Numbered from the stretch's first letter, positions 27,783 to 37,399 are shown. The stretch: DNA of 64,000 nt from Cellulomonas telluris (GCF_004886325.1 NZ_QXFN01000005.1:124001-188000), one strand, 5' to 3'. The notes: a model not told the origin generated them from the sequence alone. Made by a program: numbers and translations.

Positions 27783-30700
27783 TCAGCGACCCAGGCGGAC
27801 CGTGAGCGGTGCGGCCTTCGTCACGGCCGTCCCCTGGTCGTTGACGAACACCGCGCGGTACTGCGTGCCGTAGCCCAGGGGCGTGACGGGAACCCGCAGC
27901 GTCGTCCCCTGCGCGAGGGGCACCGGCAGCCACGGGCCCGAGAACCAGCGGAACTGCCACCGGACCGACGGCGTCGGGTACCCCGTCGCGGCGGCGTCGA
28001 ACGTCGCCCACGAGCCGAGGCGCGCCGTGACGGCCTGCGGGTGCCGGGTGACGACCGGCGCCGACCGCGTCACCGCGACGGTCGCCTCCTGCGACGTCGC
28101 CGTCCCGGCCGTGTTCGTGAACACCGCCCGGTACCGGGCGCCGTCCTCCGCGGCCGTGACGACCACCTCGAGCGTGCCGGAGGTCGCGCCCGGCACGTCG
28201 GCCCAGTCGCCGTCCCCGCGGCGCACCTGCCACTGCACCGTCGGCTCGGGCGTGCCCGAGGCGGCGGCCGTGAGCGTCGCGGTGGCACCGAGCGCGACCG
28301 TGGCGTCGGCCGGCTGGGTCGTCACCTCGGGGGCCACGGCCACCGGGGCCGGCCTGCCGTGGTCGGCGACGAACGACGCCACCCACGACAGGGCCGAGTT
28401 CCAGTTGATCGTGATCTCGTTCGACGCCCACGACGTGATGTCGTCCAGGTAGCACCGCGCCGGTGCGCAGCCCTCGGTGAACGCGGCCTGCATGGTCGGG
28501 TCCCACGTCGAGGTCGTCGAGTTGGGACCGCCCGCGAGCGAGCCCGCCGGCGGGTGCGGCAGCGCGGGGTCGAGCTGTGCGGCGAACCAGCGCGAGTGCT
28601 GGTTCTGGGAGAAGACCGTCCCCCAGCCCGTCACGTACGACTGGTTCAGCGCGTTGCGGCCGAACAGGTAGTCGAGGCCCTCCAGGACGCCGTCGAGGTA
28701 GCGCCGGTCACCCGTGAGGTCGTACGCCGTGCCGATCACGATCTGCACGTTCGCGACGAAGGAGTTCGACCCCCACTCGTACTGCCCGCCCGGGGGCGAG
28801 TACACCGAGCCCCACGCGTGCGCCTGCTGCGCCTCCAGGTACCGGTCCGCCGCGGCCACCACGGACGCCCGGACGTCCTCGACGTCCGGCAGCCCGTTGG
28901 GCACCGTGGCGAGCGTGAGGCGCCCGAGCGGGGCCGTGCTCCCCCAGCTGGCGGCGCCGTGCCCGAAGACGTCGCCCGTGTGGTGCGGGCTGGCCGTCAC
29001 GTCCGCGGCGTACCGCTCCTCACCCGTGGTCGTGTACAGCTCGGCCGCCGCCCAGTAGAACTCGTCGGTCACGTCGCGGTCGTCGTACGGGCCACCGCCG
29101 TCCGAGCCGGCCGCGGCCGGCGCGTACAGGTCGGGGTGCTCCTGCGCCGCGTCGTACGCGTCCCGCGCCGCCGCGAGCAGCGTGTCGGCGAAGGCGGCGT
29201 CGTGCTCGCGGAACAGGCGCGCGCCCTGGGCCGCCACCGCCGCGAGGTTGAGCGTCGCCGCGGTGGACGGCCGGTGCAGCGAGCGCACCTGCGGGTCGTC
29301 CGCGGGCATGAGCGGCAGGCCCGTCCAGCCCTCGTCGTGGATCTTGTGGTGCACGAGGCCCGCGTACTCCCCGGACGGCGCGACCATCTTGAGCATCCAC
29401 TCGAGCTCCCAGCGCGCCTCGTCGAGCACGTCGGGGACGCCGTTGCCCGTCTCGGGCAGCCGCAGCGTGCTGTCGCCGAGGGCGCCCTCGCGGGCGGTGC
29501 CCGCCGTCAGCGTCCGCTCGTAGGTCGACAGGAGCTGGGCGACGGCGATGCCGCCGTTGACGACGTACTTGCCGTGGTCGCCGGCGTCGTACCAGCCGCC
29601 CGTCACGTCGAGGGTGTAGTCGCACGTCCAGCCCTGGTAGTACTCGCGCGGGCCGATGCAGGGCACGTCCGTGTCGCCCTTGTTCGGCGGCACACCCACG
29701 TGCCCGGCCTCGCGGGCGTACTCCTCGCCCACGATCTCGGCGAGGATCGGCGTGCCGGAGCGGGCCAGGTAGAAGTAGTTCAGCGCGTCGTACCGCAGCT
29801 GCTCGTACAGGTCGGCCGCGATCGCGAACGGGCGGCTCGTCTCGCCGTCGGCGACGAGCGTGAGCCCCTCGCCCGTGACGTCCACGTCGGTGAAGTCGAT
29901 GACGTGGACGTCGGCGTCCGCCGACTCCTCGTGCCCGGCGGGCGTCGTGGTGCCCTCGGCGACGGTCTCGCCCGCCGCGTCCAGCAGCTGCCACGGCAGC
30001 GCCTCGGTCGCCTCGGTCGCCTCGGTCACGAGCGTCGCGCGCTTGGGACCGTGCGGCAGGTACCCGACCTGGTTGACGCGCACCCGCGGGCCGGTGTCCG
30101 GCTCGTACGGGGGCGGCGGCGTGGCGGACGTGGTCAACGACACCTCCGAGATGCAGAACTCGTACGCCCCCTGCTTGCCCAGGTGGAACGCCACCTGGCC
30201 GGGCGCCTCACCCTCCGCCGGGAACGTCAGGCCGGCGGTGAAGGGGTACTCCAGCGTCGTCGCCTCGGTGCCCAGCGGCGCGGACGCCTGCTCGAGCACC
30301 GTGCGGTACGCGCCGCCGCCCTCGCCGACGATCACCCGGACCGGCGTCGCCGGCGTCGTGCGCGCGGTGAAGGCCAGGACGTAGTTCTCGTCCGCGTCGA
30401 TCGGCACACCCGTGTACGTCAGACCGGCGTCCCACGGGTTCGACTGCCCTCCGGGCAGGTCGACGCAGACCTCGCCGTCCGCGAACCGCGGCTCCCCCGT
30501 GCCGTGGAAGCCCCAGGGGCCGAGCCCCTCGGCGAACGACGTGTGCGGCAGCAGCTCGGAGTCGCCGGTCAGCTCGATGTCGTCGAGGCAGAACGTCCAG
30601 GCCTCCTCGGTGAACCCGCCGAGCTGGAAGGCGATCTGCCCCTCGGGCGACTCCTCGGTCGGCGCTGCGGGGTACGACGCCGTGGCCGTGAACACCTCCT

Positions 30701-31100
30701 CCACCGCGGTGGGGGTGCTCGTGAGCGCCGGGCTCGTGTCGAGCACCGTGCCGTAGGGCGCTCCGTTCTGGCCGATCAGCGCGCGGATCGTCACGTCCGT
30801 CGTCGCCGACGCCGTGTACGACAGCGTGTACGTCGAGCCCTGCTCCACGGCCACGCCGTTGAGCACGACGCCCACCCCGTACTGGGCGGACCCCGCGGGC
30901 ACGTCGACGCACAGGGCGCCGGTGCTGGTGTCGACCTCCCCCTCGTGCCCGTACGCCACCCAGGCACCCGGGCCGTCGTCGAACGACCCGTCACCGATGA
31001 GCGAGCCGGCGGCAGGCACCGCGCCCACGACCGCCAGCACCGCGGCCGCGGTCCCGGCCGTCACCGCGCTCCACGCGCGTCCTCTCGTGCGAGAAACCAC
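27783..31100 (-). CDS. cenC: Secreted GH9 endoglucanase, CenC-type multidomain cellulase
   Basis: A 1105-residue secreted cellulase. In order: signal peptide (about 1-31), two CBM4/9-type cellulose-binding modules (about 33-180 and 183-325), an Ig-like cellulase N-terminal domain (338-428), the GH9 catalytic domain (435-915) and two Ig-like C-terminal repeats (about 922-1011 and 1014-1103). Catalytic residues are visible: D505 and D508 in WYDAGDHG, a His in QNQHSRW and the acid E895 in SNEITINW. Length and domain order match CenC of Cellulomonas fimi. The GTG at 31100 has an ideal ACAGGAGG site. It has its own putative promoter, a CebR/CelR-like operator and a terminator, although it sits between truB and ribF. 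Confidence 0.95.
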   Translation of the reverse strand: MVSRTRGRAWSAVTAGTAAAVLAVVGAVPAAGSLIGDGSFDDGPGAWVAYGHEGEVDTSTGALCVDVPAGSAQYGVGVVLNGVAVEQGSTYTLSYTASATTDVTIRALIGQNGAPYGTVLDTSPALTSTPTAVEEVFTATASYPAAPTEESPEGQIAFQLGGFTEEAWTFCLDDIELTGDSELLPHTSFAEGLGPWGFHGTGEPRFADGEVCVDLPGGQSNPWDAGLTYTGVPIDADENYVLAFTARTTPATPVRVIVGEGGGAYRTVLEQASAPLGTEATTLEYPFTAGLTFPAEGEAPGQVAFHLGKQGAYEFCISEVSLTTSATPPPPYEPDTGPRVRVNQVGYLPHGPKRATLVTEATEATEALPWQLLDAAGETVAEGTTTPAGHEESADADVHVIDFTDVDVTGEGLTLVADGETSRPFAIAADLYEQLRYDALNYFYLARSGTPILAEIVGEEYAREAGHVGVPPNKGDTDVPCIGPREYYQGWTCDYTLDVTGGWYDAGDHGKYVVNGGIAVAQLLSTYERTLTAGTAREGALGDSTLRLPETGNGVPDVLDEARWELEWMLKMVAPSGEYAGLVHHKIHDEGWTGLPLMPADDPQVRSLHRPSTAATLNLAAVAAQGARLFREHDAAFADTLLAAARDAYDAAQEHPDLYAPAAAGSDGGGPYDDRDVTDEFYWAAAELYTTTGEERYAADVTASPHHTGDVFGHGAASWGSTAPLGRLTLATVPNGLPDVEDVRASVVAAADRYLEAQQAHAWGSVYSPPGGQYEWGSNSFVANVQIVIGTAYDLTGDRRYLDGVLEGLDYLFGRNALNQSYVTGWGTVFSQNQHSRWFAAQLDPALPHPPAGSLAGGPNSTTSTWDPTMQAAFTEGCAPARCYLDDITSWASNEITINWNSALSWVASFVADHGRPAPVAVAPEVTTQPADATVALGATATLTAAASGTPEPTVQWQVRRGDGDWADVPGATSGTLEVVVTAAEDGARYRAVFTNTAGTATSQEATVAVTRSAPVVTRHPQAVTARLGSWATFDAAATGYPTPSVRWQFRWFSGPWLPVPLAQGTTLRVPVTPLGYGTQYRAVFVNDQGTAVTKAAPLTVRLGR

Positions 31101-31115
31101 GTCGTTCCTCCTGTG

Positions 31116-31129
31116 TAGGAGCGCTCCCA
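31116..31129. promoter_or_regulatory. CebR/CelR-type operator of cenC
   Basis: TAGGAGCGCTCCCA differs by one base from the 14-bp palindrome TGGGAGCGCTCCCA bound by the LacI-family regulators CelR (Thermobifida) and CebR (Streptomyces), which are released by cellobiose or cello-oligosaccharides. It lies 15 bases upstream of the cenC start and downstream of the predicted promoter, so bound repressor would block elongation or promoter escape. Confidence 0.85.
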
Positions 31130-31160
31130 CCTCGGTGTGGGTGCGCAGTCCGTCGTCGGG

Positions 31161-31189
31161 AGGGTAGACCGGAACAGGAGGAACCGGAA
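31161..31189 (-). promoter_or_regulatory. Candidate cenC promoter
   Basis: On the minus strand a TTCCGG -35-like element (31184-31189) and a TACCCT -10-like element (31161-31166) are separated by 17 bases. This predicts a start near 31153 and a roughly 50-base leader containing the CebR-like operator. The -35 match is weak. Confidence 0.4.
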
Positions 31190-31251
31190 GACCCGGACGG
31201 CGTGGCGCGCGGAAGGACGAAACGATTCGAACGCGGCGGCCGGGGGCCGCG

Positions 31252-32283
31252 TCACCCCGCCGGCGCGAGCACGATCTCGGGGCGCAGCGCGTCCCCGCGG
31301 CGCGACACCACCCCGACGAGCGTCCCGTCGGGCGCGATCGCGGCGACCGGCCCGTCGGGCGCGTCGCCGACGGGCACGCCCTGCCCGTAGGACAGGGCCC
31401 GCGCCTCCCGGGCGGTGAGCGCGCGCACCGGGAACGCGGCACGGGCCGCCTCGGCCATCGGCAGGACGTCGACCGCGACGTCCTGCGGGGTGACCTCGAG
31501 CTCGTCCAGCGTGCGCGCCACGTCGAGGCCGTAGCCGCCGACGCGCGTGCGGCGCAGGGCCGTCAGGTGCGCCCCGACCCCCAGGGCGTCCCCGAGGTCA
31601 CGGGCGAGCGCGCGCACGTAGGTGCCGGACGAGCACGTGACGGCGACGTCCACGTCGAGCACGTCCACCTCGCCGCCGTCCGGGCCGGTCACGACGGCGG
31701 GCGCCACGCCCAGCACGTCGAACCGGGACACGGTCACCGGCCGCGCGGCGAGCTCCACGTGCTCGCCCGCCCGCACGCGCGCGTACGCACGCTGCCCGTC
31801 GACCTTGATCGCCGAGACGGCGCTGGGCACCTGCAGGAGGTCCCCGGTGAGCGCGGCCGCCGCGGCGGCGAGGGCGTCGGACGTCACGGCGGACGCGTCC
31901 GTCACCGTGAGCGTCTCCCCCTCGGCGTCCTCGGTGGTGGTGCGCACACCGAGCCGCACGGTCGCGGTGTAGTCCTTGTCCGCACCCGTGACGTACGTCA
32001 GCAGGCGCGTCGCGCGGCCGATGCCGAGCACGAGCACGCCGGTCGCCATGGGGTCGAGCGTGCCCGCGTGCCCCACCTTGCGGGTCGAGGCGAGCCGACG
32101 GACGCGCGCCACGACGTCGTGGCTCGTCCAGCCCGCGGGCTTGTCGACGACGAGCACGCCGTCGTCGGCGGTCGGGCGGCGGGGACGGTCGTCACGGGGA
32201 CGACGTCCCCGCCCCGCGCCCGTCCCGACGGCCGGCGGGGTGCCGCCGTCGGCGTCCGGACCGAGCGGTGTCGCCTCGGTCAT
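31252..32283 (-). CDS. truB: tRNA pseudouridine(55) synthase
   Basis: A 343-residue enzyme that makes pseudouridine 55 in the T loop of tRNAs. The catalytic Asp lies in [20 protein letters not shown], and [20 protein letters not shown] and [12 protein letters not shown] are also conserved. An N-terminal extension of about 40 Gly/Arg/Pro-rich residues precedes the family core, so a later start is possible, but the ATG at 32283 overlaps the rbfA stop by four bases (ATGA). In most actinobacteria ribF follows. Here it is replaced by cenC, and ribF lies 3.6 kb downstream. Confidence 0.95.
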   Translation of the reverse strand: MTEATPLGPDADGGTPPAVGTGAGRGRRPRDDRPRRPTADDGVLVVDKPAGWTSHDVVARVRRLASTRKVGHAGTLDPMATGVLVLGIGRATRLLTYVTGADKDYTATVRLGVRTTTEDAEGETLTVTDASAVTSDALAAAAAALTGDLLQVPSAVSAIKVDGQRAYARVRAGEHVELAARPVTVSRFDVLGVAPAVVTGPDGGEVDVLDVDVAVTCSSGTYVRALARDLGDALGVGAHLTALRRTRVGGYGLDVARTLDELEVTPQDVAVDVLPMAEAARAAFPVRALTAREARALSYGQGVPVGDAPDGPVAAIAPDGTLVGVVSRRGDALRPEIVLAPAG

Positions 32284-32720
32284 GCGTCGGCGTCGTCGTC
32301 CTCGTCGGGACGGCGGTACGGGTCGGCGTCACCCGCCGGGCGGGCCTTCGCGGCCAGCGCGGCGACCTCGGCGTCCCGGCGCGCGGCCTCGGACAGCGCC
32401 GCCTCGAGGTGCGCCGCCGTCTCCGGGACCGCGTCGAGGTGGAAGGCCAGCGTGGGCGTCAGCCGGATGCCCGTCTGCTTGCCCACCTCGGACCGGATGA
32501 GCCCCTTGGCGCTCTCCAGCGCGGCGGCGCTGCCCGTCCGGGCCTCCTCGTCGCCGAGCACCGTGTAGTACACGTCGGCGTGCTGGAGGTCGCCGGTGAC
32601 GCGCACGTCGGTGATGGTGACGAAGCCGAGACGCGGGTCCTTGACCCGCGTGTCGATCATGCGCGCGACGACCTGCTGGATGCGCTCCGCGATCTTCCGC
32701 GCCCGAGCCGTGTCAGCCAT
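32280..32720 (-). CDS. rbfA: Ribosome-binding factor A
   Basis: A 146-residue 30S maturation factor needed for 16S rRNA 5'-end processing and cold adaptation. The core begins [19 protein letters not shown] and contains [24 protein letters not shown]. The C-terminus carries an Ala/Arg and then Asp-rich tail. The ATG has an AGGAA-type site. It overlaps truB by four bases. Upstream, a 72-base hairpin separates it from infB. Confidence 0.95.
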   Translation of the reverse strand: MADTARARKIAERIQQVVARMIDTRVKDPRLGFVTITDVRVTGDLQHADVYYTVLGDEEARTGSAAALESAKGLIRSEVGKQTGIRLTPTLAFHLDAVPETAAHLEAALSEAARRDAEVAALAAKARPAGDADPYRRPDEDDDADA

Positions 32721-32786
32721 GGCACTTCCTTTCCCTCAGGCCCCATCAGACGAGATGTCGAGCCGTTGTGCACGAGGACGGACGCA

Positions 32787-32858
32787 GGGAGGGGTCGGCG
32801 GGCCGTGGTGGGCCTGGCACGGGCCGCCAGGCCCGCGGTAGGCCCGCCGACCCCTCCC
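32787..32858 (-). terminator. 72-base compound hairpin between infB and rbfA
   Basis: The outer arms are perfect over 18 bp (GGGAGGGGTCGGCGGGCC at 32787-32804 with its complement at 32841-32858). An inner 9-bp stem pairs GGGCCTGGC (32810-32818) with GCCAGGCCC (32826-32834). It may act as a terminator, attenuator or processing site between infB and the rbfA-truB pair. Confidence 0.7.
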
Positions 32859-32902
32859 GGAGTCCGGCCGGACGCGACGGATCGCGCCCGGCCGGTCCCG
32901 CA

Positions 32903-35818
32903 TCAGCTGCGCGGCTTCTCGCGCATCTCCCACGTCTCGATGACGTCCTCGACCTGCAGGTCGTTGAACGACCCGAGGCCGATACCGCACTCGAAGCCCT
33001 CCCGGACCTCGGTCGCGTCGTCCTTGAACCGCTTGAGCGACTCGATCGTGAGGTTGTCGCCCACGACCTTGCCGCGGCGCAGGACGCGCGCCTTGGTGTT
33101 CCGGCGGATCTCGCCCGAGCGGACGATCGACCCGGCGATGTTGCCGAACTTCGAGGAGCGGAAGACCTCGCGCACCTCGGCGGTACCGAGCTGCACCTCC
33201 TCGTACTCCGGCTTGAGCATCCCCTTGAGGGCCGCCTCGACGTCGTCGATCGCCTGGTAGATGACCGAGTAGAAGCGCACGTCGACGCCCTCGCGGTCGG
33301 CCAGGTCCTCGACGCGCTCCGCGAACTTCACGTTGAAGCCGATGATGATCGCGTTGTCGACCGTCGCGAGGTTGACGTCGTTCTGCGTGATGGCACCCAC
33401 ACCGCGGTGGATGACGCGCAGGTCGACCTCGTCGCCGACGTCGATCTTGAGCAGCGCGTCCTCGAGCGCCTCCACGGCACCCGACACGTCGCCCTTGAGG
33501 ACCAGGTTGAGGGTCTCGACCTTGCCCTGCTGCAGCGCCTGCGTGAAGTCCTCGAGGCTGATGCGCTTGCGGCGCTTCGCCAGGAGGGCGGCACGCTCGG
33601 CCGCCTCGCGCTTCTCGGCGATCTGACGGGCGGTGCGCTCGTCGGGCGCCACGAGGAACGTGTCGCCGGCGCTCGGCACCGACGCCAGGCCGAGGACCTG
33701 GACCGGACGTGCCGGGCCCGCCTCGGTGACGTTCTCGCCGTGCTCGTCGAACATCGCCCGGACGCGGCCGTGCGCCGTGCCGGCGACGATCGCGTCACCG
33801 ACGTGGAGCGTGCCGGACTGGACCAGGACGGTCGCGACCGCGCCGCGGCCCTTGTCGAGGTTCGCCTCGATGGCCACGCCGCGCGCGTCCTTGTCGGGGT
33901 TCGCCCGCAGGTCCAGCGCCGCGTCGGCGGTCAGCAGGACGGCCTCGAGGAGGTCCTCGATGCCCATGCGCTGCTTGGCCGACACGTTGACGAACATCGT
34001 GTCGCCGCCGTACTCCTCGGCCACGAGGTTGTACTCGGTCAGCTGCTGGCGGATCTTGTCGGGGTTGGCCCCCTCCTTGTCCACCTTGTTGACCGCCACG
34101 ACGATCGGCACGTTCGCCGCCTGCGCGTGGTTGAGCGCCTCGATCGTCTGGGGCATCACGCCGTCGTCGGCCGCGACCACGAGGATCGCGATGTCCGTGA
34201 CCTGGGCACCACGGGCACGCATGGCGGTGAACGCCTCGTGACCCGGGGTGTCGATGAACGTGATGGCCCGCTCCTGGCCCTCGTGCTCGGTGCGCACCTG
34301 GTACGCACCGATGTGCTGCGTGATGCCGCCGGCCTCGCCCGCGACGACGTCCGTCGAGCGGATCGCGTCGAGGAGCTTCGTCTTTCCGTGGTCGACGTGA
34401 CCCATGACGGTGACGACCGGCGGGCGCGGCGCGAGGTCCTCGTCGGACTCCGCCTCGAGCTCGGCGTCGAGGTCGATGTCGAAGGACCCGAGCAGCTCGC
34501 GGTCCTCCTCCTCGGCCGACACCATCTCGATGACGTAGCCCAGCTCCTGGGCCAGCGTGCCGAAGGTGTCCTCGTCGAGCGACTGCGTCGCGGTCGCCAT
34601 CTCACCGAGGTGGAACAGCACCGTGACGAGCGCCGCCGGGTTGGCGTCGATCTTGTCGGCGAAGTCGTTCAGGGACGAGCCGTGACGCAGACGGATGACC
34701 GTCGAGCCGTTGCCGCGCGGGACGCTGACGCCGCCGAGCGACGGGGCCTGCATGGCCTCGAACTCCTGGCGCTTCGCCCGCTTCGACTTCCGCCCGCGGA
34801 CCGGACGGCCACCGGCACGACCGAACGCGCCCTGGGTGCTGCCGCGACCGGCACCGCCGGGACGACCGCCGCCACCGGGACGACCGGCGAAGCCGCCGCC
34901 ACCACCGGGCGCGCCGCCGGGACGACCGCCGTAGCCGCCGCCACCGCCGCCGCGGCCGCCACCCGGGCCGCCGCGGCCGGCACCGGCTGCCGGACGCTCG
35001 CCGGGACGGCCGACGCCGCTGGAGGTGCGGCCGGGCATCATGCCCGGGTTCGGGCGCGGACCGCCCGGACGCGGGGCGGGACGCGGACCGCCGGGACGGT
35101 CCCCGGCGGACGCCGCAGGCGCGCCGTCGGCGGCCTGCTGCCGGCGCTCGCCGGGACGGGGCATGCCCTGCGAGGACGCGAACGGGTTGTTGCCCGGACG
35201 CGGACCACCGGGACGGGGGCCGCCGGGACGCGGACCACCCGGACGGTCGCCGCCGCCACCCTGACGCTGCATGCCCTGCGAGGGCGCGAACGGGTTGTTG
35301 CCCGGACGCGGCGCGCCGGGACGACCGCCGCCGCCACCGGCCGGACGGGGCGCACCCGGGCGGGCGGCCTGCGCGGGTCGGGGGCTGGGCGCCTGGGGCG
35401 TCGGCCCCTGGGGGTTGCGCGGCGCCGGCGCCTGGGGGGCGCGTGCGGCGGGCGCGGGAGCGGCCGGAGCCGCGGGTGCCGGGCGCGGGCCCGGTGCGGG
35501 CGCTGCGGGTGCGGGCGCCGTGGGTGCAGCCGGGGCCTGGGCCGCCGGGGCGGGGGCCGCGGGAGCGGCCGGTGCCGCCGGGGCGGCGGGCTGCGCCGCG
35601 GGCGCGGCCGGGGCCGCGGGGCGCGGGGCTGCCGGACGGGCAGCGGCCGAGCCGTTGCCGCCCGACGGGTACGTGTCGCGCAGCTTGCGCACGACGGGGG
35701 GCTCGATCGTCGAGGACGCCGAGCGGACGAACTCACCGAGCTCGCCGAGCTTGCTCATGAGGGTCTTGCTGTCAACTCCGAGCTCCTTGGCGAGCTCGTA
35801 GACGCGGACCTTTGCCAC
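32903..35818 (-). CDS. infB: Translation initiation factor IF-2
   Basis: A 971-residue GTPase that delivers initiator tRNA to the 30S subunit. An IF2_N helix module (about 1-50) is followed by a long Pro/Ala/Gly/Arg-rich low-complexity region (60-350). A basic linker and second IF2_N segment lead to the G domain near 470 ([14 protein letters not shown], with DTPGHEAF and NKVDK), then domains II-IV ending in [12 protein letters not shown]. The low-complexity part contains an in-frame direct repeat (see separate entry). The start is GTG at 35818. The Shine-Dalgarno AGGAG overlaps the edge of a hairpin. Part of the rimP-nusA-ylxR-infB cluster. Confidence 0.97.
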   Translation of the reverse strand: MAKVRVYELAKELGVDSKTLMSKLGELGEFVRSASSTIEPPVVRKLRDTYPSGGNGSAAARPAAPRPAAPAAPAAQPAAPAAPAAPAAPAPAAQAPAAPTAPAPAAPAPGPRPAPAAPAAPAPAARAPQAPAPRNPQGPTPQAPSPRPAQAARPGAPRPAGGGGGRPGAPRPGNNPFAPSQGMQRQGGGGDRPGGPRPGGPRPGGPRPGNNPFASSQGMPRPGERRQQAADGAPAASAGDRPGGPRPAPRPGGPRPNPGMMPGRTSSGVGRPGERPAAGAGRGGPGGGRGGGGGGYGGRPGGAPGGGGGFAGRPGGGGRPGGAGRGSTQGAFGRAGGRPVRGRKSKRAKRQEFEAMQAPSLGGVSVPRGNGSTVIRLRHGSSLNDFADKIDANPAALVTVLFHLGEMATATQSLDEDTFGTLAQELGYVIEMVSAEEEDRELLGSFDIDLDAELEAESDEDLAPRPPVVTVMGHVDHGKTKLLDAIRSTDVVAGEAGGITQHIGAYQVRTEHEGQERAITFIDTPGHEAFTAMRARGAQVTDIAILVVAADDGVMPQTIEALNHAQAANVPIVVAVNKVDKEGANPDKIRQQLTEYNLVAEEYGGDTMFVNVSAKQRMGIEDLLEAVLLTADAALDLRANPDKDARGVAIEANLDKGRGAVATVLVQSGTLHVGDAIVAGTAHGRVRAMFDEHGENVTEAGPARPVQVLGLASVPSAGDTFLVAPDERTARQIAEKREAAERAALLAKRRKRISLEDFTQALQQGKVETLNLVLKGDVSGAVEALEDALLKIDVGDEVDLRVIHRGVGAITQNDVNLATVDNAIIIGFNVKFAERVEDLADREGVDVRFYSVIYQAIDDVEAALKGMLKPEYEEVQLGTAEVREVFRSSKFGNIAGSIVRSGEIRRNTKARVLRRGKVVGDNLTIESLKRFKDDATEVREGFECGIGLGSFNDLQVEDVIETWEMREKPRS
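35162..35311 (-). repeat. In-frame 42-bp direct repeat inside infB
   Basis: Bases 35162-35203 and 35270-35311 are identical except for one position and are offset by 108 bp (36 codons). They encode the repeated segment [13 protein letters not shown] in the low-complexity N-terminal region of IF-2. Further RPGG units lie between them. Confidence 0.85.
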
Positions 35819-35824
35819 ATCTCT

Positions 35825-35849
35825 CCTGTCTCGGTCCGCCCGAGACAGG
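35825..35849 (-). promoter_or_regulatory. Hairpin touching the infB ribosome-binding site
   Basis: CCTGTCTCGG (35825-35834) pairs perfectly with CCGAGACAGG (35840-35849) around a 5-base loop. On the minus strand the 3' arm ends in CAGG, which forms the first half of the AGGAGA Shine-Dalgarno located 4-9 bases before the infB GTG. Folding of the stem could limit ribosome access. Confidence 0.5.
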
Positions 35850-35865
35850 TCGGACCGTCGTTAGT

Positions 35866-35907
35866 GCTGGGTACTCATCGCTGGGCACTCATCGCTGCGT
35901 GCTCATC
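35866..35907. repeat. Three tandem 14-bp repeats at the ylxR 3' end
   Basis: Three head-to-tail 14-base units, GCTGGGTACTCATC (35866), GCTGGGCACTCATC (35880) and GCTGCGTGCTCATC (35894). The first two differ at one base and the third at three from the second. They span the ylxR stop codon and the start of the infB leader. Confidence 0.75.
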
Positions 35908-36275
35908 GGGTCGCCATCGGCTTCCAACCCGCTTTCCCTGTCGACGGTCGACACCGGGATGTCCCCGGCGCCGTCGTGCTGCGGCTGTGGCTGCTGGTCG
36001 CCGGCGTGCCGTGCGACCGCTCGGGCGACCACCTCGGTGTCCACCGGGCCTGCGTGGCGCAGGGCCCGGCCGAACGCGCGCCGTCGGACGGCGAGCTCGA
36101 GGCAGTGCTCCTCGGGGTGCAGCCACGCACCCCGTCCCGGCATCCGGCGGCGCTCGTCCACGACGAGCACGGGTTCACCCGTGGCGTCGCGTCCCAGCAC
36201 CACCCTCAGCAGGGCCGATCTCGGACCGGTCGAGCGGCACCCCACGCACGTGCGGACGGGACCCGGTTCGGGCAC
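35889..36275 (-). CDS. ylxR: YlxR-family RNA-binding protein (DUF448)
   Basis: A protein of about 128 residues. The core PVRTCVGCRSTGPRSALLRV, VVDERRRMPGRGAWLHPEEHC and the RRRAFGRALR run match YlxR, a small nucleic-acid-binding protein encoded between nusA and infB in many bacteria. Its exact role is debated (transcription regulation or RNase P partner). The start is uncertain: GTG at 36275 or 36284 both precede the conserved core, and no clear Shine-Dalgarno is visible. The C-terminus beyond the core is Gln/Pro-rich and ends inside the tandem repeats. Confidence 0.87.
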   Translation of the reverse strand: MPEPGPVRTCVGCRSTGPRSALLRVVLGRDATGEPVLVVDERRRMPGRGAWLHPEEHCLELAVRRRAFGRALRHAGPVDTEVVARAVARHAGDQQPQPQHDGAGDIPVSTVDRESGLEADGDPMSTQR

Positions 36276-36358
36276 GGGATGCACGGGATCGGGGGTCCGC
36301 CTGCTCGGCGAGGAGAGCCGGGCGTCCGACCCAGCCTCCGTCAGTCTACCGCGCCGCC

Positions 36359-37399
36359 TCACCGGACGTGACCGGACGTCCCGTCCGTCGCGTCCTCGGA
36401 CCGTCCCTGGCCCTCGGCGTCGGCCTCCTGCGCGTCGGAGCGGATGTCGATGCGCCAGCCCGTCAGCTTGGCCGCGAGGCGGGCGTTCTGGCCCTCCTTG
36501 CCGATCGCGAGCGACAGCTGGTAGTCCGGCACGACCACGCGGGCGGCTCGTGCGTCGGGGTCCACGACCGTGACCGACAGCACACGCGCGGGCGACAGGG
36601 CGTGCGCCACCATCTCCGCCGGGTCGTCGGCATGGTCGACGATGTCGATCTTCTCGCCGTGCAGCTCGGCCATGACCGCGCGCACCCGCCCGCCCATGGG
36701 GCCGATGCAGGCACCCTTCGCGTTCACGCCGGGCACCATCGCGCGCACCGCCATCTTGGTGCGGTGGCCCGCCTCGCGCGCCAGCGCGGTGATCTCGACG
36801 GTCCCGTCCGCGATCTCCGGCACCTCGAGCGCGAAGAGCTTGCGGACGAGGTTGGGGTGGGTCCGCGAGAGCGTGATCTGCGGGCCGCGGGGGCCGCGCG
36901 CGACGTCGAGCACGTACCCGCGCAGGCGCTCGCCGTGGACGTAGCGCTCGCCCGGCACCTGCTCGTGCTGCGGCAGGACGGCCTCGACACCGCCGAGGTC
37001 GACCAGCACCGTGCGCGGGTCACGCCCCTGCTGGATGACGCCGCCCAGCACCTCCCCCGCCTTGCCGCGGAACTGGCCGAGCACCTGGTCGTCCTCGGCG
37101 TCGCGCAGGCGCTGGACGATGACCTGGCGTGCGGTCGACGTCGCGATACGGCCGAAGCCCGCGGGCGTGTCCTCGTACTCGGGCGTCTCCGCGTCGGGGC
37201 TCTCGGGGTCGACGGGGTCCTTCGCCCACACCGTCACGTGCCCGGTGCGCCGGTCCACCTCCACCCGGGCGCGCTGCTGGGCACCCGGCGTGCGGTGGTA
37301 CGCCGAGAGGAGCGCCTGCTCGATCGCCTCCACGAGCACGTCGAGGCTGATCTCCCGCTCGCGCTCGATCAGGCGCAGCGCCTGCATGTCGATGTCCAC
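36359..37399 (-). CDS. nusA: Transcription termination/antitermination factor NusA
   Basis: A 346-residue RNA polymerase-associated factor. The N-terminal polymerase-binding domain ([22 protein letters not shown]) is followed by an S1 domain (about 115-190) and two KH domains (about 200-330), including [18 protein letters not shown] and [19 protein letters not shown]. It lacks the C-terminal acidic repeats of enterobacterial NusA, as is normal in actinobacteria. The GTG at 37399 lies one base after the rimP stop and is preceded by CGGAGGG, so it is chosen over the upstream in-frame ATG. Confidence 0.96.
   Translation of the reverse strand: MDIDMQALRLIEREREISLDVLVEAIEQALLSAYHRTPGAQQRARVEVDRRTGHVTVWAKDPVDPESPDAETPEYEDTPAGFGRIATSTARQVIVQRLRDAEDDQVLGQFRGKAGEVLGGVIQQGRDPRTVLVDLGGVEAVLPQHEQVPGERYVHGERLRGYVLDVARGPRGPQITLSRTHPNLVRKLFALEVPEIADGTVEITALAREAGHRTKMAVRAMVPGVNAKGACIGPMGGRVRAVMAELHGEKIDIVDHADDPAEMVAHALSPARVLSVTVVDPDARAARVVVPDYQLSLAIGKEGQNARLAAKLTGWRIDIRSDAQEADAEGQGRSEDATDGTSGHVR

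Noticed and set aside
31219-31234. Minus-strand CGTTCGAATC resembling a tRNA T loop
   Set aside because: The flanking bases do not form a 5-bp T stem and no acceptor or anticodon arm is present.
35020-35320. Repeated PGG-type DNA units in infB considered as a CRISPR or satellite array
   Set aside because: The units are in frame, encode the low-complexity IF-2 region, and lack regular unique spacers.
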